The position numbers and the translations under genes were made by a program. From Endomychus coccineus (taxonomy: Eukaryota > Arthropoda > Insecta > Coleoptera > Endomychidae): DNA of 64,000 bases. Of the stretch, positions 44,971 through 56,934 are shown piece after piece (positions within the stretch are counted from its first letter, which is position 1; every line of letters starts with the position of its first letter). The notes beneath the pieces are model-generated. The model saw only the letters and a list, made by a program, of their open reading frames with translations. It was not told the DNA's origin and made no database searches. The stretch covers positions 232,219,771-232,283,770 of the forward strand of contig OY294067.1 in assembly GCA_958510875.1 (NCBI GenBank), read 5' to 3'.

Positions 44971-46925
44971 CAGAGTGGTCCAACGAAAAGTATGCACCTA
45001 GCTTTTCTCCTTTGTTTAGAATTGAAAGCAAAAATGCTCGGACACGTGGAGTTTGCTTTTGAGGGGGACACATTTTAGACATATTTTTCAACCTGTGCCT
45101 TTAACGCCCTAGCGAGGGGGCGTCACAACCCTAAAATTTTAAATGGAAAGAGGGGTCGAGTGATATATCATTTGAACGGGCACAAAATTATCTTTCTAAT
45201 GATACTTTATTTGTTGAAATTTACTCAAAACAGTTGATGCGAAAACGGCTTTAAGAACAATAACCCGATAATTTTGGTATTAATGAAAAATACAAATAAG
45301 TTTTGGTTATTAAGAATCAAAACATTTACAATTAGTAGTACTCACGTTTCAATGTTTGTTACTTGTAACAGTGCTTTGTAAAAAAAGTAAACAAGCTGTT
45401 AAATTGATTTATTAAAACGTTACTTCAACAAGTGTTGAAAATGTGACCCACTTGCTTCCATACAATAATACAGATTTTGTTCAATTCTATTTCTAACATT
45501 TTGTAGCATATCAGGTGTTATGCTTCTGCATTGTGCTGTAATCCGTTGGTGAAGATCTTCTATGGACTCGGGCTTCGTAGCAAAACATTTATTTTTCAAG
45601 TGTCCCCATAGAAAAAAGTCCAAAGGCGATAAATCAGGTGACCTGGCAGGCCATTCAATTGGGCCTCTCCTTCCAATCCACTGTCCGGGGAACCGGTTAT
45701 CTAAAAATTCTCTTACAGGAGCAGCATAGTGCGGAGGTGCTCCATCTTGCTGGAAATGAAGCCGATCGGCATCATGATTTTGGTCGTCTTCTATTATCTG
45801 TGTTATGAAAGGATCAATTGCATCGTCAAGCATGTTTAGGTAGACTTCACCAGTTAAATTTCCAGGAATGAAAAGTGGTCCTATGATATGACTTCCTAAT
45901 ATGCCACACCAGACGTTTATTTTTTGAGGGTATTGGGTATGAACCTCACGGAATAAATGTGGGTTACTGTCATCCCAGTAACGGCAATTATGCCTATTCA
46001 CAGCTCCATTCAAATGAAATGTACACTCATCGGTAAAACAAATGTTAAACAATAAGTGCGGATCTTCAATTAAACGCTGGCTCATTTGTTCACAAAATTG
46101 CAGCCTTCGATCAGGATCATCCTCATTTAGTTCCTGTACTAGTTTAATTTTGTACGGATGAAATTTGTACGCTTTTAAAATCCGTATTATGGATGAACGG
46201 GAGACTCCTGAGGCTTCAGCTAGTTGACGGGTACTTTGAGTATGATCCAATTGAACATGCCCCAAAACAGCGACTTCCACAGCTTCATTTCTGATGGGGT
46301 TCTGCGGCTGGTGTTTCACATTACAAACAGATCCGGTATCGACAAACTTTCTAACTAACTTGGCAACATACGAATCATTAACATTTTTATCGGGATGACT
46401 GTCCTTAAACAAGCGAGCAGTTAGTCTAGCACAACTATTATTTTGAAAATAAAGTTTAACAATTTCAACTCGTTCTGGAATGGAATAAACCATTTTGTAC
46501 AGTGAAATTAAAATAACTTCAAAAGCGACCAGACTGAATCAATGATGGGACTAAAATAACAGTTTGCCTAAATTCTTTTCCTACACTTATTTGCAGTTTT
46601 TTTCGACAAAAAAACGCAAACGATAAATGGTTTTTTTTTGTGATGAACAAAAAATTACATTGAAATGTTGCTTTCGGTAAAATGAAGTAATTTAGAAATG
46701 ATTGTAGTTATTCTGATTCCTAATAACCAAAACTTATTTGTATGTTTCATTAATATCTAAATTATCGGGTAAATGTTCTTAAAGCCGTTTTCGCATTAAC
46801 TGTTCGAATAAATTTCAATAAATAGTGTCCCCCTCAAAAGCAAACTCCACGTGTCCGAGCATTTTTGCTTTCAATTCTAAACAAAGGAGAAAAGCTAGGT
46901 GCATACTTTTCGTTGTACCACTCTG
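44971..46925 (-). mobile_element. Tc1/mariner-superfamily transposon, apparently intact
   Basis: TIRs of 101 bp (44971-45071 and 46825-46925) beginning cagagtggtccaacgaaaag differ by one base that I can see, and are flanked by TA on both sides. A second inverted pair lies inside them (about 45208-45320 and 46710-46824, including 'aataagttttggttatta'), so each end is a two-block repeat. A single full-length transposase gene fills the middle. Near-identical TIRs plus an intact ORF suggest recent insertion and possible activity. Confidence 0.92.
45420..46493 (-). CDS. Tc1/mariner-superfamily transposase, 357 residues, intact
   Basis: A cut-and-paste DNA transposase. Residues ~1-115 form a helix-turn-helix DNA-binding region (ERVEIVKLYFQNNSCARLTA; STRQLAEASGVSRSSIIRIL). 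The catalytic region follows: first Asp in NICFTDECTFHLNGAVNRHN, second in FQQDGAPPHYA, third in WPARSPDLSPLDFFLWG. By my count 36 residues separate the second and third Asp, so this is a DD36D-type arrangement unlike classical mariner (DD34D). The ORF is uninterrupted from ATG (46491-46493) to TAA at 45420-45422 and lies centrally in the TIR element. The protein resembles DDE-type transposases abundant in aphids and other insects. Activity is inferred only. Confidence 0.93.
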   Translation of the reverse strand: MVYSIPERVEIVKLYFQNNSCARLTARLFKDSHPDKNVNDSYVAKLVRKFVDTGSVCNVKHQPQNPIRNEAVEVAVLGHVQLDHTQSTRQLAEASGVSRSSIIRILKAYKFHPYKIKLVQELNEDDPDRRLQFCEQMSQRLIEDPHLLFNICFTDECTFHLNGAVNRHNCRYWDDSNPHLFREVHTQYPQKINVWCGILGSHIIGPLFIPGNLTGEVYLNMLDDAIDPFITQIIEDDQNHDADRLHFQQDGAPPHYAAPVREFLDNRFPGQWIGRRGPIEWPARSPDLSPLDFFLWGHLKNKCFATKPESIEDLHQRITAQCRSITPDMLQNVRNRIEQNLYYCMEASGSHFQHLLK

Positions 46926-46927
46926 TA

Positions 46928-48880
46928 TAAGGTGATATGGTAAAAATAAATTATTATTATTATATCGTTCATGAACCTCTTGTAAAATATATGAAAGATG
47001 TAACCGCAATGAATCTTGTTAAGAGTATTTTTTTTAACTTCCACTCGGTTTTCGTTCAATTAGTGAGTGATGAATGTGCAGTTACCAAATTAAGTATGTT
47101 CTTTATTTCATAGTGTGTTGAACAAAATTCACCTATATGACTAGGATTAATATATAAGTATGCAACAGCCAAATGGAATACACTTCCACATGATCCAAGA
47201 TAAGCAATAAGAAAGATACTATTTCAACTTGCAGGCTCCAAAGATGGATTCTGACTTCAACATTTGTTGATATATTATATTCATCCTCCTGAATTAGTGT
47301 TACGGAGATAATCGAAAGTAGATTTGGAAATTGTGCATTGATTTGAATATTTTGTTAATCGAGTATTTTAAGTGTTTGTTTCCATAAATAATAATGCTTA
47401 CTTTAAGATCACAGTATGGTTTAATAATATTGGAAAGAGTATGTAGGTACTTACTTCATTTTCTTCAAACATTTGGTAAACATAGTTTGTTAATTATTAC
47501 ATTTAAGATTATAAATAATTTGTCTCATATGATATAATAAGTAAAAAAACTCCAAATTTTGTTTGTAAACAGTTTATTGAATCAAATCATCAGTTGTATT
47601 CAAAAACATCTTAAACCTGCTCAGTCCGGCAACAATGTCTGACCTTGATCTATGACGTCATATCATTCTTAACGTAAATAAACCATAGTCCTCATTCTGT
47701 ACATAAGACCCAGACCTAATCATTTATATCCCTTGTGTGACTGGAAGAACCTACTACCCTTCAATAACGAGAATGAAATATTCGCACCTTTCTTCTTTTA
47801 TCATTGAAATGTGATAATCCTTATATTAGTGAATATTTGTTCGTTGCAGACAATTTCGACATATTTAAGTAACGGGAAAACATTGGAACATTATATCAAA
47901 CCTGCAAATTGACGTCATTTATTAGCGTGTAGCATTATAGAGGCTAATGGAAGGATGCGTAAAGGACTATCATTGATAAATAGGTCTGGTGCCAAATTGC
48001 AATTCGTTTCTCGTTATTGGAGAAGGAGCTCTCTGTTGAAGTGTTGAAAACTCTGAGTGGAAATTCAATTCTGTTCTTATTGTTGAAGCTTTGATACTAT
48101 AGTTAATTCATTTGTTAAGTCGAGCGAGAATTCGATTTATTTTTTTCATTGTCAGAGTTCAGTATGGTCCTTATGTTATTCAGATATAAACTGTCCCGTT
48201 ATGTGAACCACTGCATTATTTATCTCACAGGGTACTAGTCGTAGAACGCAACTAAGGGAATTTTATTACAAAAATTCATTTGTCTCGAAATACTGTACCA
48301 TATACATTAAGGTGGAACGATAAAAAATATTTTTCTAAATCATTCTGTCATAGGTGTCAAAATGTGCCTATAGACAATTTAAAAAGACTCATTTAAGCTG
48401 GTTTATTTTAATATGTTCAGGTTTCTCACGGGTCTGAAAGTTTCAAGAATTTCACAAATTTTATAATTTTTTGCAATTCATGGAGACGTAAAGAAAGGCA
48501 CAGAATCTTTTGTCACAGCATTTAAAATGCTGATTTCAGTAAGTTAAATAATGTCTCACATGCTATTTTGATTTTGTCAATATCTTCTGATCCCTCATTG
48601 GCTCTAAAAGTTATCATCACACCTCGGGAGATATGTCCTATCAAACTACTGTTTTATGATCATAGATATGCTCTAAAATATGCGCTATCAAATCGCCAAT
48701 ATTCTCTATCAATTTTTCAATTATGTGATTTGATTAGATTAACTATGTTGCAATAGAGTAAATGTTCAGATTAGGTAAATAAAATAAAAAGTTCAATGGA
48801 CATATAATTTTAGTTGTTGCTTACAAATATAGGAATATAAACATTGAGTAGAATAATTTTGATAAGAATATACAATTAAA
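46928..48880. other. Long AT-rich stretch, no gene recognised
   Basis: The short frames at 46815-47009 and 48568-48756 show no motif. No repeat partner was seen in the window. Confidence 0.4.
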
Positions 48881-49060
48881 ACTTTTTCTATGTTATCTGT
48901 TGAGCAACTTTGACGTTTATCGTCTAACACTAACTTGTATGCAGAAAAAGTCCGCTCGACATCAACAGACGTTAATGAACAAAATTTAAAGCTAGAGTAT
49001 GCATTATAGGTACAAATATCGTCAATATCGTCAAATAACTAGGCCCGTACGTCATCAATG
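48820..49060 (-). pseudogene. hAT transposase C-terminal dimerisation region
   Basis: The minus-strand frame reads AYSSFKFCSLTSVDVERTFS, then AYKLVLDDKRQS. 'P.TS.DVERSFS.YK..L.D.R' is the hAT C-terminal dimerisation motif. It is probably the missing end of the hAT gene at 51190-52300, whose C-terminal half is absent there. Confidence 0.7.
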
Positions 49061-50093
49061 GGCGTATCTGATTATGAAAACTTCTTGATTCACACGTGTT
49101 ATATTGTTAAGTTGGTAGTTGTGGAACAGAAATTTCCGTAAGCCACACGCTGCAGAATCAACTTTATCGGTTGAGTTCGTACCTAGTCGGTTAGCATTTT
49201 CAAGTTTCTTATAATGTTCGTCATTCCGAGCTTGTCATGTTTGTATATAAATATTTGCAGCTGTTATAACCTATAACATTCATTAGTTTACATTGTTTAT
49301 CTTTTTAGAGTGAATATTAGTTTCAATACTTTTAATGTATTGTCGTGTATTAGAACGGATTACACTTTTAAGCAGCAGAAATTGTGTTAGGTTCCCTGTG
49401 AATGAAGGAATCAGGCAGCAACGGCATTTGAATACAATTGCATCAGGACATGGTGAAGAACCACATTACCATGATGTTACTATTTCATGAACATGACAGT
49501 ACCTACCTATAAATCTTACTTTCACTATTTCTGTGATGGAAATTTTGACAAAAAACCTGTCCCCAGCAAAACATGTAAATACAATCTACGTAGAAACGCT
49601 TTCAGAATAGATTTTCAATTTGCTGATGCTCAAGGGGCCAACTTCAATATTGTGGTAATAAACTGCAGCTACACCTCACATAAATGAAGTACACATTGTG
49701 AATTAGAATTCTCAAGCAAAGAGGCTTCAGTGTTGTCTTTTTCTCCTGTGAAAATATCGATTTACAAAAACTGCAGTTCTGAAACTATTGTCAAACAATG
49801 TAATATAATTCTCCACCGATAATACTAGTTCTTCCTATTAGAGAAATATATATTAATTCAATGTTTCATTTTTATATCTTCATTTAATAAATATAATGAA
49901 TAAATAGGTGTTCTTTTCGTTTACAATTTTTTAAGATCTCACATCATGCGCTTCTGCATTTACATATGTGCTATGGGTATTTCTATGTAGGAAAATAATG
50001 CAACATGTGAAAGTATATAATATAATTATTTGATAATGTCATTCAATACTTTGCTGGGTATATAATAATAATAAATAATAATAATAATAATAT
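49061..50093. other. Stretch without recognised gene, ending in (AAT)n
   Basis: The frame at 49487-49687 has no recognised motif. An (AAT)n tract at about 50062-50096 touches the end of the spliced transposase-like fragment and may mark a retroelement tail or its truncation point. Confidence 0.4.
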
Positions 50094-50848
50094 TTATTGT
50101 TGATCAGGTTTTTTACAGTCACTTATTTCAATAGCTTTACGTTTAATTTCTTTATTGAGCGAAGCTGTGGTCACATGTTTACCTAAAAAATAGTAAAATT
50201 ATCAATCTGTAGATTCAGGGTTTACTTGATGTAAATTCATTTCAAAAACTATGTACCATATTGAAATCAAACACAAATTCAAATTTACATGAACTGCACG
50301 TTTAATTGTTTATAACACACAGGGACGCTTTCAAAGCGAGCTATCAACTGATGAAAACAATAATTGTACCTAAGCAATTGACCTTTGTAGATCATTTAAA
50401 TTTCTGTTTCAGTTCAGTATTCTATATGTTTTTTCAAATTATTACTGTGCACAGAGTAGGAGAAAGCATTAACTTGAACTTACGTTGAGAATACATCTCA
50501 TACAAAGAATTTCTTATTTCCATTTTCGTTGTCTCTGGTAAGTTTTCTGTCTTCTTCCTTCTAGACGTACGTTTCTTGCCTGGAGATTCCAATATTGGCT
50601 GAGTGGCCTTTTCATGATTAATTCTGGTAACAGTCCTTACAGAAATATGCAATGCCTCTGCTACCCTCTGGAAAATCGTATTTTAGAACTAGATGATCGT
50701 TAATAATGTATTTGTGTGTAATAATATACCTCTCGAACTGACGAAAGTGGTGTTAAAGGGCCTCCGTGTGTTTTTCTCGTTCGAAATATTCAGTAAGTGA
50801 ACTGATGAACTCACGCGCTTGTCGATGAAGAACTTTATTGTGTGACAT
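50094..50848 (-). pseudogene. Spliced transposase-derived gene fragment, three exons (locus 2)
   Basis: Minus strand. Exon 1 (50848-50730) starts MSHNKVLHRQAREFISSLTE and then YFEREKH; one base is missing near 'HT', after which the other frame reads GPLTPLSSVRE. Intron 1 (50729-50668, 62 bp, gtatat...ttccag) joins in phase to exon 2 (50667-50484), RVAEALHISVRTVTRINHEK and KKRTSRRKK. Intron 2 (50483-50183, 301 bp, gtaagt...tttttag) joins in phase 1 to exon 3 (50182-50094), KHVTTASLNKEIKRKAIEIS, which ends at a stop. The helix-turn-helix and 'YSQRKHVTTASL' region match the N-terminal part of Tc1/mariner-like DDE proteins. The catalytic half is absent. Confidence 0.6.
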
Positions 50849-51189
50849 CTCAAATTTTTGTTCTTATAAGAACAGATTTTGTAAAGAACGGAAGCAAATG
50901 ATTGATTGAAATTGTTCACACTTAGATTCGCGATAACAGGAGTCAGGTGTCAGACATAAGATTTGACAATTGACAAGACAAGACAGGCCTGCAACTTGAC
51001 AAAAATAACGTGATTCAAATACGATAGGACGGGGATGTTTTGTCTCTTTCTAGATCATGACAATGCCATTGACGTATGTGGTTTTCTTAGAAACTACACG
51101 TTACAATGTTTCTTTATTTAAATCATGAGTATTAGAAGAAGATAGACAATTTATAATGTGCCGATATTATTTCATACAGGTGCCAAGTT

Positions 51190-52300
51190 ATTTGACGAGA
51201 ACTTGTATTGCTATTTGTAGCGTGGTACTACTACCGTTACTATGACTGTTAATATTTTCAATGATTTCGAAATCGGGATTTTTATTTAACACAAAATTAT
51301 CTTTATTTCGTATTCTTTCTGGTATTATGTTTTGAAATTCCGAACCCTACTATAAACCTCAAAAATTTAATTTAATAAGCTATTAAGTGACAAACCCTGC
51401 TTTTGAAAATAAGTAATTGACTTAGGTAAAAGACTAAAAAATGATTATTGATTAAAACTAGCTGTTTTTTAGTAGCATTATTTGTTAACGCTTTTTGACT
51501 TGCTAAAATTGAAGTAGCATCATTTTGGTCAAGATTACTAACAAACCCAGCTATCTGGTCAAAATTGTATGCATTAAAAACAACAGCATTTAGCCAGGTA
51601 CCCCACCTTGTAATAAATAACAGGTTGGGGAGGGAGCGGAAAATCAGGTAGTTCATTTTTCTATTCATTTACTCTGCTGGGACATTTTGAAAATATTTCT
51701 TTACATTCGCTATTACATTGTTTACCTCTGAGTAATTCGAGCGGTTCTCTTCTGCAACTCTGTGTAGGCCATGTGCAATACAAGTAATGTGGAGCAAGTT
51801 AGGATACGACACTTTTAGACATTGTCCTGCCTTTATCATGTAAGGAGCTGCATCAGAAATGAACAGTAGGACTTTTTCACTTATTGCTTCACCAAATATA
51901 TCACCTGAAGCAGTATTAATAAAACGGGCTACCGTAGCGTGGTTAACTACATCTAGTGGTTTGCAGGCTATTAGATTCGACGGCTCTTCTTTTGAAAGCT
52001 TTCCAATGAGTGAATTTGCTGTGTACTGTCCACAAGGATCGCTTGTTTCGTTTGCGGATATTCAAATGTACTCGTTTCCGATTTCGGCTTTAATATTCTC
52101 CATAGTCTTCCGAAAAATAACTTCAACACATTTTCTTCTAACATTATTATTAAAGGGGACCGTTTCTCTGCTTTTGCAACAATATTTTATAATAAAACTG
52201 TTAGAATGTTTATTGTTCAACTTAAAAAGGAATGTTGCACGGAATTAACAGTTCACATAGTTCACTGGCAAAATCTGCAAAATCACAAATCCATATTGTT
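51190..52300 (-). pseudogene. hAT transposase remnant
   Basis: Minus strand: about 52250-51880 reads [20 protein letters not shown], then [14 protein letters not shown], the start of the catalytic core. [20 protein letters not shown], followed by [18 protein letters not shown], contains the core 'SDAA.YM..AG..LK..YP.L.H..C.AH.LHRVAE'. The frame 51668-51372 has LPNLLFITRWGTWLNAVVFN. A stop near 51668 and frameshifts show that it is inactive. The C-terminal dimerisation part is not here but resembles the piece at 48820-49060, 2.1 kb downstream on the same strand. Confidence 0.8.
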
Positions 52301-52799
52301 ATTAGAGCTGGAGGCATCTTGACATAAAAAATTAAATCACACCGCACAGATTTTAAATAAAAGCTGAATAAGTTGATTCTCTTGTCTCATGTATACAGTA
52401 AAGACAAACATTAAGAACTAAATGATATATTCAGTAGCAGCAGATTAACTAATATTATGGGGAAAGATAAGTGCATTAGATGTACGAAGAAAATCAATTA
52501 ATAACACACTTTCTTGAGAACTTTTAGAAGGTACTTTCACTAATAATTTCCCAGGTAGAAAATTCGAAGAATTATCTACTACGGATTTTTCCTCTTTATG
52601 GCGAAATCCAGTAAACTTTAATCACAATTTAATAAAACATTTGACAAAACTTTTTTTCAAAATTTGTTCACACAAAAATAATAAAATTATGTTCTAACAG
52701 TGAAAAAAGGCCTAAATATGTTTTTTCATATGTTCTTATATTAATACATATTTCCCAAGGTCTGGTTATCAATTTTTGTCTTAAATGACCCGATCTCAT

Positions 52800-54025
52800 T
52801 CATTAACTATTTTCTTGAAAGAAAAGTTCAAGAAAAAGCTGGTAGTACCTGTAAAAGAAAACTTATCACAGAAGAGCATATTTCTGTGATAAGTGAACCT
52901 GGTTCTAAGTACTTGGGTAACATAACACCAGAAAGTGGCTGTGCTTTTGATATTAAACGTAAATTTGTTGTAACAATATTTTAATACAGACGACTTAATT
53001 GAAGTTGGATCCGATGGCACTGTAGTTAATACAGGAGTGAAAAATGACGTGATACATTTAATAGAAAACCAATCAAGGCGTCCTTAGCAGTTGTTAATTT
53101 GTATATTCCACTTTGATGAACTCTCACTGCAACATCTGATGAAACAACTAGATGGCCCACGTGAACTTGAAGGTATCATTGGACAACAGCTACAACTCTG
53201 TTAAACTCTTTCTCTTGTGATATTTGGAAAAACATCAAGCAATCTCCCCAAAATTGATAACAGAGAATGTGATCTTAGCACAGACCAAAATTACCTCTTT
53301 GAAATAGTGTGGGTGATTGAATCAATCAATGTTACTAGTTCCCTAGCTTTGTCTTACACTATGACTTACCACAGCCAACAGAATCTTGAAACTTTACGTC
53401 TTAACTGAATTTCCCTCGGAATCCCTTATGTATTTTGAATAATAACATCATGAAAATTTACTCCTCATTATGGCTTCGAGTTAAACTCTAAACTTCTTAT
53501 TTTGAAGGTGCAAGACATTTATTCAAATTAATCAAATCTTATAAATTTTCACCGGAAAATGGTTTAAAAATTATACATCCCGCAATTCAACGCAATGGGT
53601 TCTTTGCACATTTGTAAAATGTATTACAATCCTTGCTCACAGACGATGAATGAAAATACAGAGAACTGAGTATGCGACAAATCCTGAAGGCTCGACTATC
53701 TAAAGCAGCAGAGGTATGCGAGTTTACTGTAAATTTTAATGCTATACATTACACCGAAATTATTTTTTAAAATGACGTATACGTGACTGAACCATCAATA
53801 ACTGTGAGCATGGAAATCAGCTCACTTAAGGCCTCATATTTGATTTTTTATAATTTACCAAATTTTCCATGCAACACATGCAGTTGAACGATGCGTTCGC
53901 CTTGCCATCGTTAGCTGTATGTGGTCATGAAAACCGTAAAGGATTTATTCAAGCCCGCATTAAATGCAGAAGGAGTAAATTTCTGACGATTGAAAATGAA
54001 TCAGATTATTATAAATATAGATGAA
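52800..54025 (+). pseudogene. Decayed copy of an uncharacterised transposon-type gene family
   Basis: Plus-strand frames in order: EPGSKYLGNITPESGCAFDI-like segment (52895-52960); DDLIEVGSDGTVVNTGVKND (52982-53040); FHFDELSLQHLMKQLDGPRE (53110-53175); NRECDLSTDQNYLFEIVWVI (53261-53320); IQRNGFFAH (53588-53615); and GFIQARIKCRRSKFLTIENE (53941-54000). This order ('GCDGT..NTG.K.G', 'LH.NELPLRHL...LDG', 'L..DQ.YL', 'QRN.F..H', 'FI..R...R') belongs to a large family common in aphids and other invertebrates whose class I cannot name. It has many stops and frameshifts. Confidence 0.55.
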
Positions 54026-54779
54026 TGAACTTATTCCAGGTACTTTACCCCAATAATCCCATTACTTTTAATTTTTTTCTATTTTTTTGTATGTATTAAG
54101 TTTAAACGTAATAATAGTCTGTTTAATATTGTTTGTTCAATTTCCCTGAATTGTTGTTCCATGATGGTAAGTGAGGCTAAAATAGTTATAGCGGCTGAGT
54201 GAAAAAAAATTAGCTTTTGAACTCTTCTTGAGGAACCTGACAATGTGAAAATGGCGCTCCCAGTTTTTGCATAGTGATATATTACTTCAAAACGTACCTT
54301 TTTGTCAATATGACATTAGTTTTATTTTAAAAATAAGAAAAAACTAAAATCAAATACGTGTTGATGAAAATAGCTTTTTTCCAAACCTTTGTCGTCCTTG
54401 AGGAACCTGATGTTATCAAAATATTCATTCCAGCTTATGTATAGTCTCTTTTCGATATGTAACACCCCTTGTGAGAACTATGACATCATAAAAAAAAAAT
54501 GAAAGACCAAATTTCTTTCTTCCCTAATATACATTAACATACTCGAATAAGGGGTAATCTTGTTTAACATTATAGTTTCATCGAATAAAGGTATACAATT
54601 CAACAAGCTGACTTGAATATATAATATAGTATGAATTAGATACAATTTACCTCCCTTTGTTTGCTCAAAATATATATACAGGATGACAATTTGAAAAAGA
54701 ATAATGTGCTATAACTCCAGAAAGAGAGTACATATTTCAAAATGCAGAAATCCGTTTCGAAAATTGCAAAATCGTCACA
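54026..54779. other. AT-rich stretch with a diverged direct repeat
   Basis: 'tcttgaggaacctga' at about 54225 and 'ccttgaggaacctga' at about 54398, each with 'aaaatggcgctcccag'- or 'aaaatattcattccag'-like text, suggest an old ~173-bp tandem pair. No gene was recognised. Confidence 0.4.
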
Positions 54780-54968
54780 ATTATGCTTCGAAACAAGCGG
54801 AAAGACATAGTCCTCATGAGATCTCGGAAATACTACCTCACTCTCATTTCTCACCCTTTAAAGCAGGTGAATACTGATCTTGATGAAATTTTGCACACTT
54901 GGTATTCAAAACATGAGGAAGGTCACGGTCTTCATGAGATATCGGAAAAACTACCCAATCTCCAATAA
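54780..54968 (-). repeat. Third locus of the ~115-bp tandem repeat
   Basis: 'tgagatctcggaaatactac' at about 54817 and 'tgagatatcggaaaaactac' at about 54935 (period ~118 bp), each followed or preceded by 'gatcttgatgaaattttgca'. It has the same orientation as the 1625-1910 array. Confidence 0.65.
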
Positions 54969-54989
54969 CCATCCATTAGAACAGAAAAG

Positions 54990-56095
54990 TACCGTAGTGA
55001 AGTAGGGATAAGTATATATAAGTTTATGAATGGAACGATAGAGATTAAACAATTCTGGAAAACATTCACGGTCTTTCAAATACGAAAGATAAATTGGGGG
55101 CCGCTGAGCGTTAGCTGTTCTTGCGGGAGTACTTGTTTGAAGCAGCTATTGTGTTAGCGAAACTATAGTCATATTTATTCATTAAACTGGTGAAAATCTA
55201 ACTTTTAATAGTTATTTATTTAAGTTTAGAATTGATTTTCATCACGTAATGGCTGATTCTATACAATTGGGATTTAGTTATCTAATATTGCGGTCACTCT
55301 ATCAGTATCCAGTAGAAAATTTGTTCTGATATATGTAACACTTCTGCCACCAGTACACTACAGCACTAAAATGTTGTGATGAATAATTCAGTTGCACACA
55401 TCGTTGCAACAACAAACTGTGAGATGAGCATTTTCATTGAAAAAACATGTTTCGAAATATTGGAATCGGCGTATTAATTTTTCAATTTTTTTCCTTATCG
55501 ATTCATTAAAATAAAAATGATTGAAAGCTCCAAAACAAACTGCCGAATTCAAACGGTCAGAATAGGAGAGAAGACGTGTGACGTCAGTGCGGGAGTGACT
55601 TTCATTGGTTATACTCTTGTTGTTCTGCTCACCTCAGACTAAGTTTGAGCTGCTTACTGATTAAATTAATAATGGAAATGACGACGTTGCCAGATCACAA
55701 AGAAGTATGACTAGATAGAATAAACTCGCTCTTCACTTGCTAAAAATATCATGTACCTATCGACGTCGACCTAACCTATATAATTATACTCTTCGTGACG
55801 AATTCAAAATTGTATATTGTATTTACTCAAGCTACTTGTGGAATGATTAAAAAAAGCCCTAGAACAAAAATTCTTACATCGTAGTATTTCTCATCGAATT
55901 ATAAGCAGCTTTGAAAAAATCTGTATGTCTGGATGCTTGATTAGTCTGAAATTTGAATAAGACCTATTGTAAAAGATCCGTAAATCAACCGCAAACTTCT
56001 GCTATTGTAATAGCTCATCTTACTTATTGAATTGAGTTGTCCGTTACTTTCTGGTATTCCATCATAACAGTAAAACAGTTTTACTTCCTCAATGT
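54990..56095. other. AT-rich stretch, no gene recognised
   Basis: It contains a locally GC-richer part at about 55560-55620 ('gacgtgtgacgtcagtgcgg') but no motif or repeat partner in the window. Confidence 0.35.
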
Positions 56096-56099
56096 ATTT

Positions 56100-56199
56100 A
56101 ATAGAAGTTGATTGCAATTTCGAACTTGATAAGTTCATTTTCAAACGATACGTACGTTTTGAAAATGATCAACTTCGAAATTGCAATCAGCGTCTATTG
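56100..56199. repeat. Imperfect palindrome, ~47-bp arms
   Basis: 'aatagaagttgattgcaatt...cattttcaaacg' at 56100-56147 is inverted at 56154-56199 ('cgttttgaaaatg...aattgcaatcagcgtctatt') with a few mismatches and a 6-nt centre. It resembles a small foldback element or a hairpin insert. Confidence 0.6.
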
Positions 56200-56930
56200 A
56201 ATAATTTCAGTGGTAGTATGCATATTTCAAATTTCGCGGTCTGTTTCCATTCAAAAAACCCGCCAAATTAAATTCCTGTTTCAGTTGATTCAGACGACAA
56301 TCGGAGGGTGCCATGAGCCTTAATAGTCGTTCTGTGGCAAAAATATTCTTCGAATCTGTAGCATGTAGTTAGTAGTATAATAATGGTTCTAATAGCGACC
56401 ATTATAAAATACTAATGTTCTCAATCCGAATAAACTTTGAAGGTAATGTCATAGAGTATAATTTGACGTTTAACGTTAACGTTGAACTTCAAAATTGGAT
56501 CACCCCACGATGACTATGATAAGCACGTGTAAGTATAATCATAAGTAAACAGATATTTCTGAATTTATCCGTTCACACCGTGAATACAGATGTAACGGTT
56601 GCTTTAGAAATTTTTTCCGAATGTTGACAGAAGAAATTGAATATTTGCTGCAAAAGATATGTAGAGGAGACAGTAAATTTCGATCTGCCATTCCCATAAA
56701 TGAGCGTCCAGTCGTGATTTTTTATTTGTATCTACTAGAGATTCGTATCACTTACTGCTGCTTCTAGATTCGACACAACTTCCGTTGACTTTACCGATAG
56801 CTCATGGAAAACCATTCGACATATACATCGACATATTTTGTGGATCGACATCGTCGATTTCCGCGTACACACTAAGTAGACACGGTCGATCGACAGTGTC
56901 GACTCAGTGAGGACGCTTTAGCATTGTCAT
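56200..56930. other. AT-rich stretch, no gene recognised
   Basis: 'gtcgactcagtgaggacgc' and 'cgacatcgtcgatttccgcg' at 56840-56920 are locally GC-richer, with repeated 'tcgac' and 'cgatcgac' motifs. No coding feature was seen. Confidence 0.35.
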
Positions 56931-56934
56931 CCTT

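Noticed and set aside
51859..52248. Plus-strand frame of 129 residues
   Set aside because: It is antisense to the hAT transposase remnant, whose SDAAPYM and CIAHGLHRV blocks are on the minus strand.
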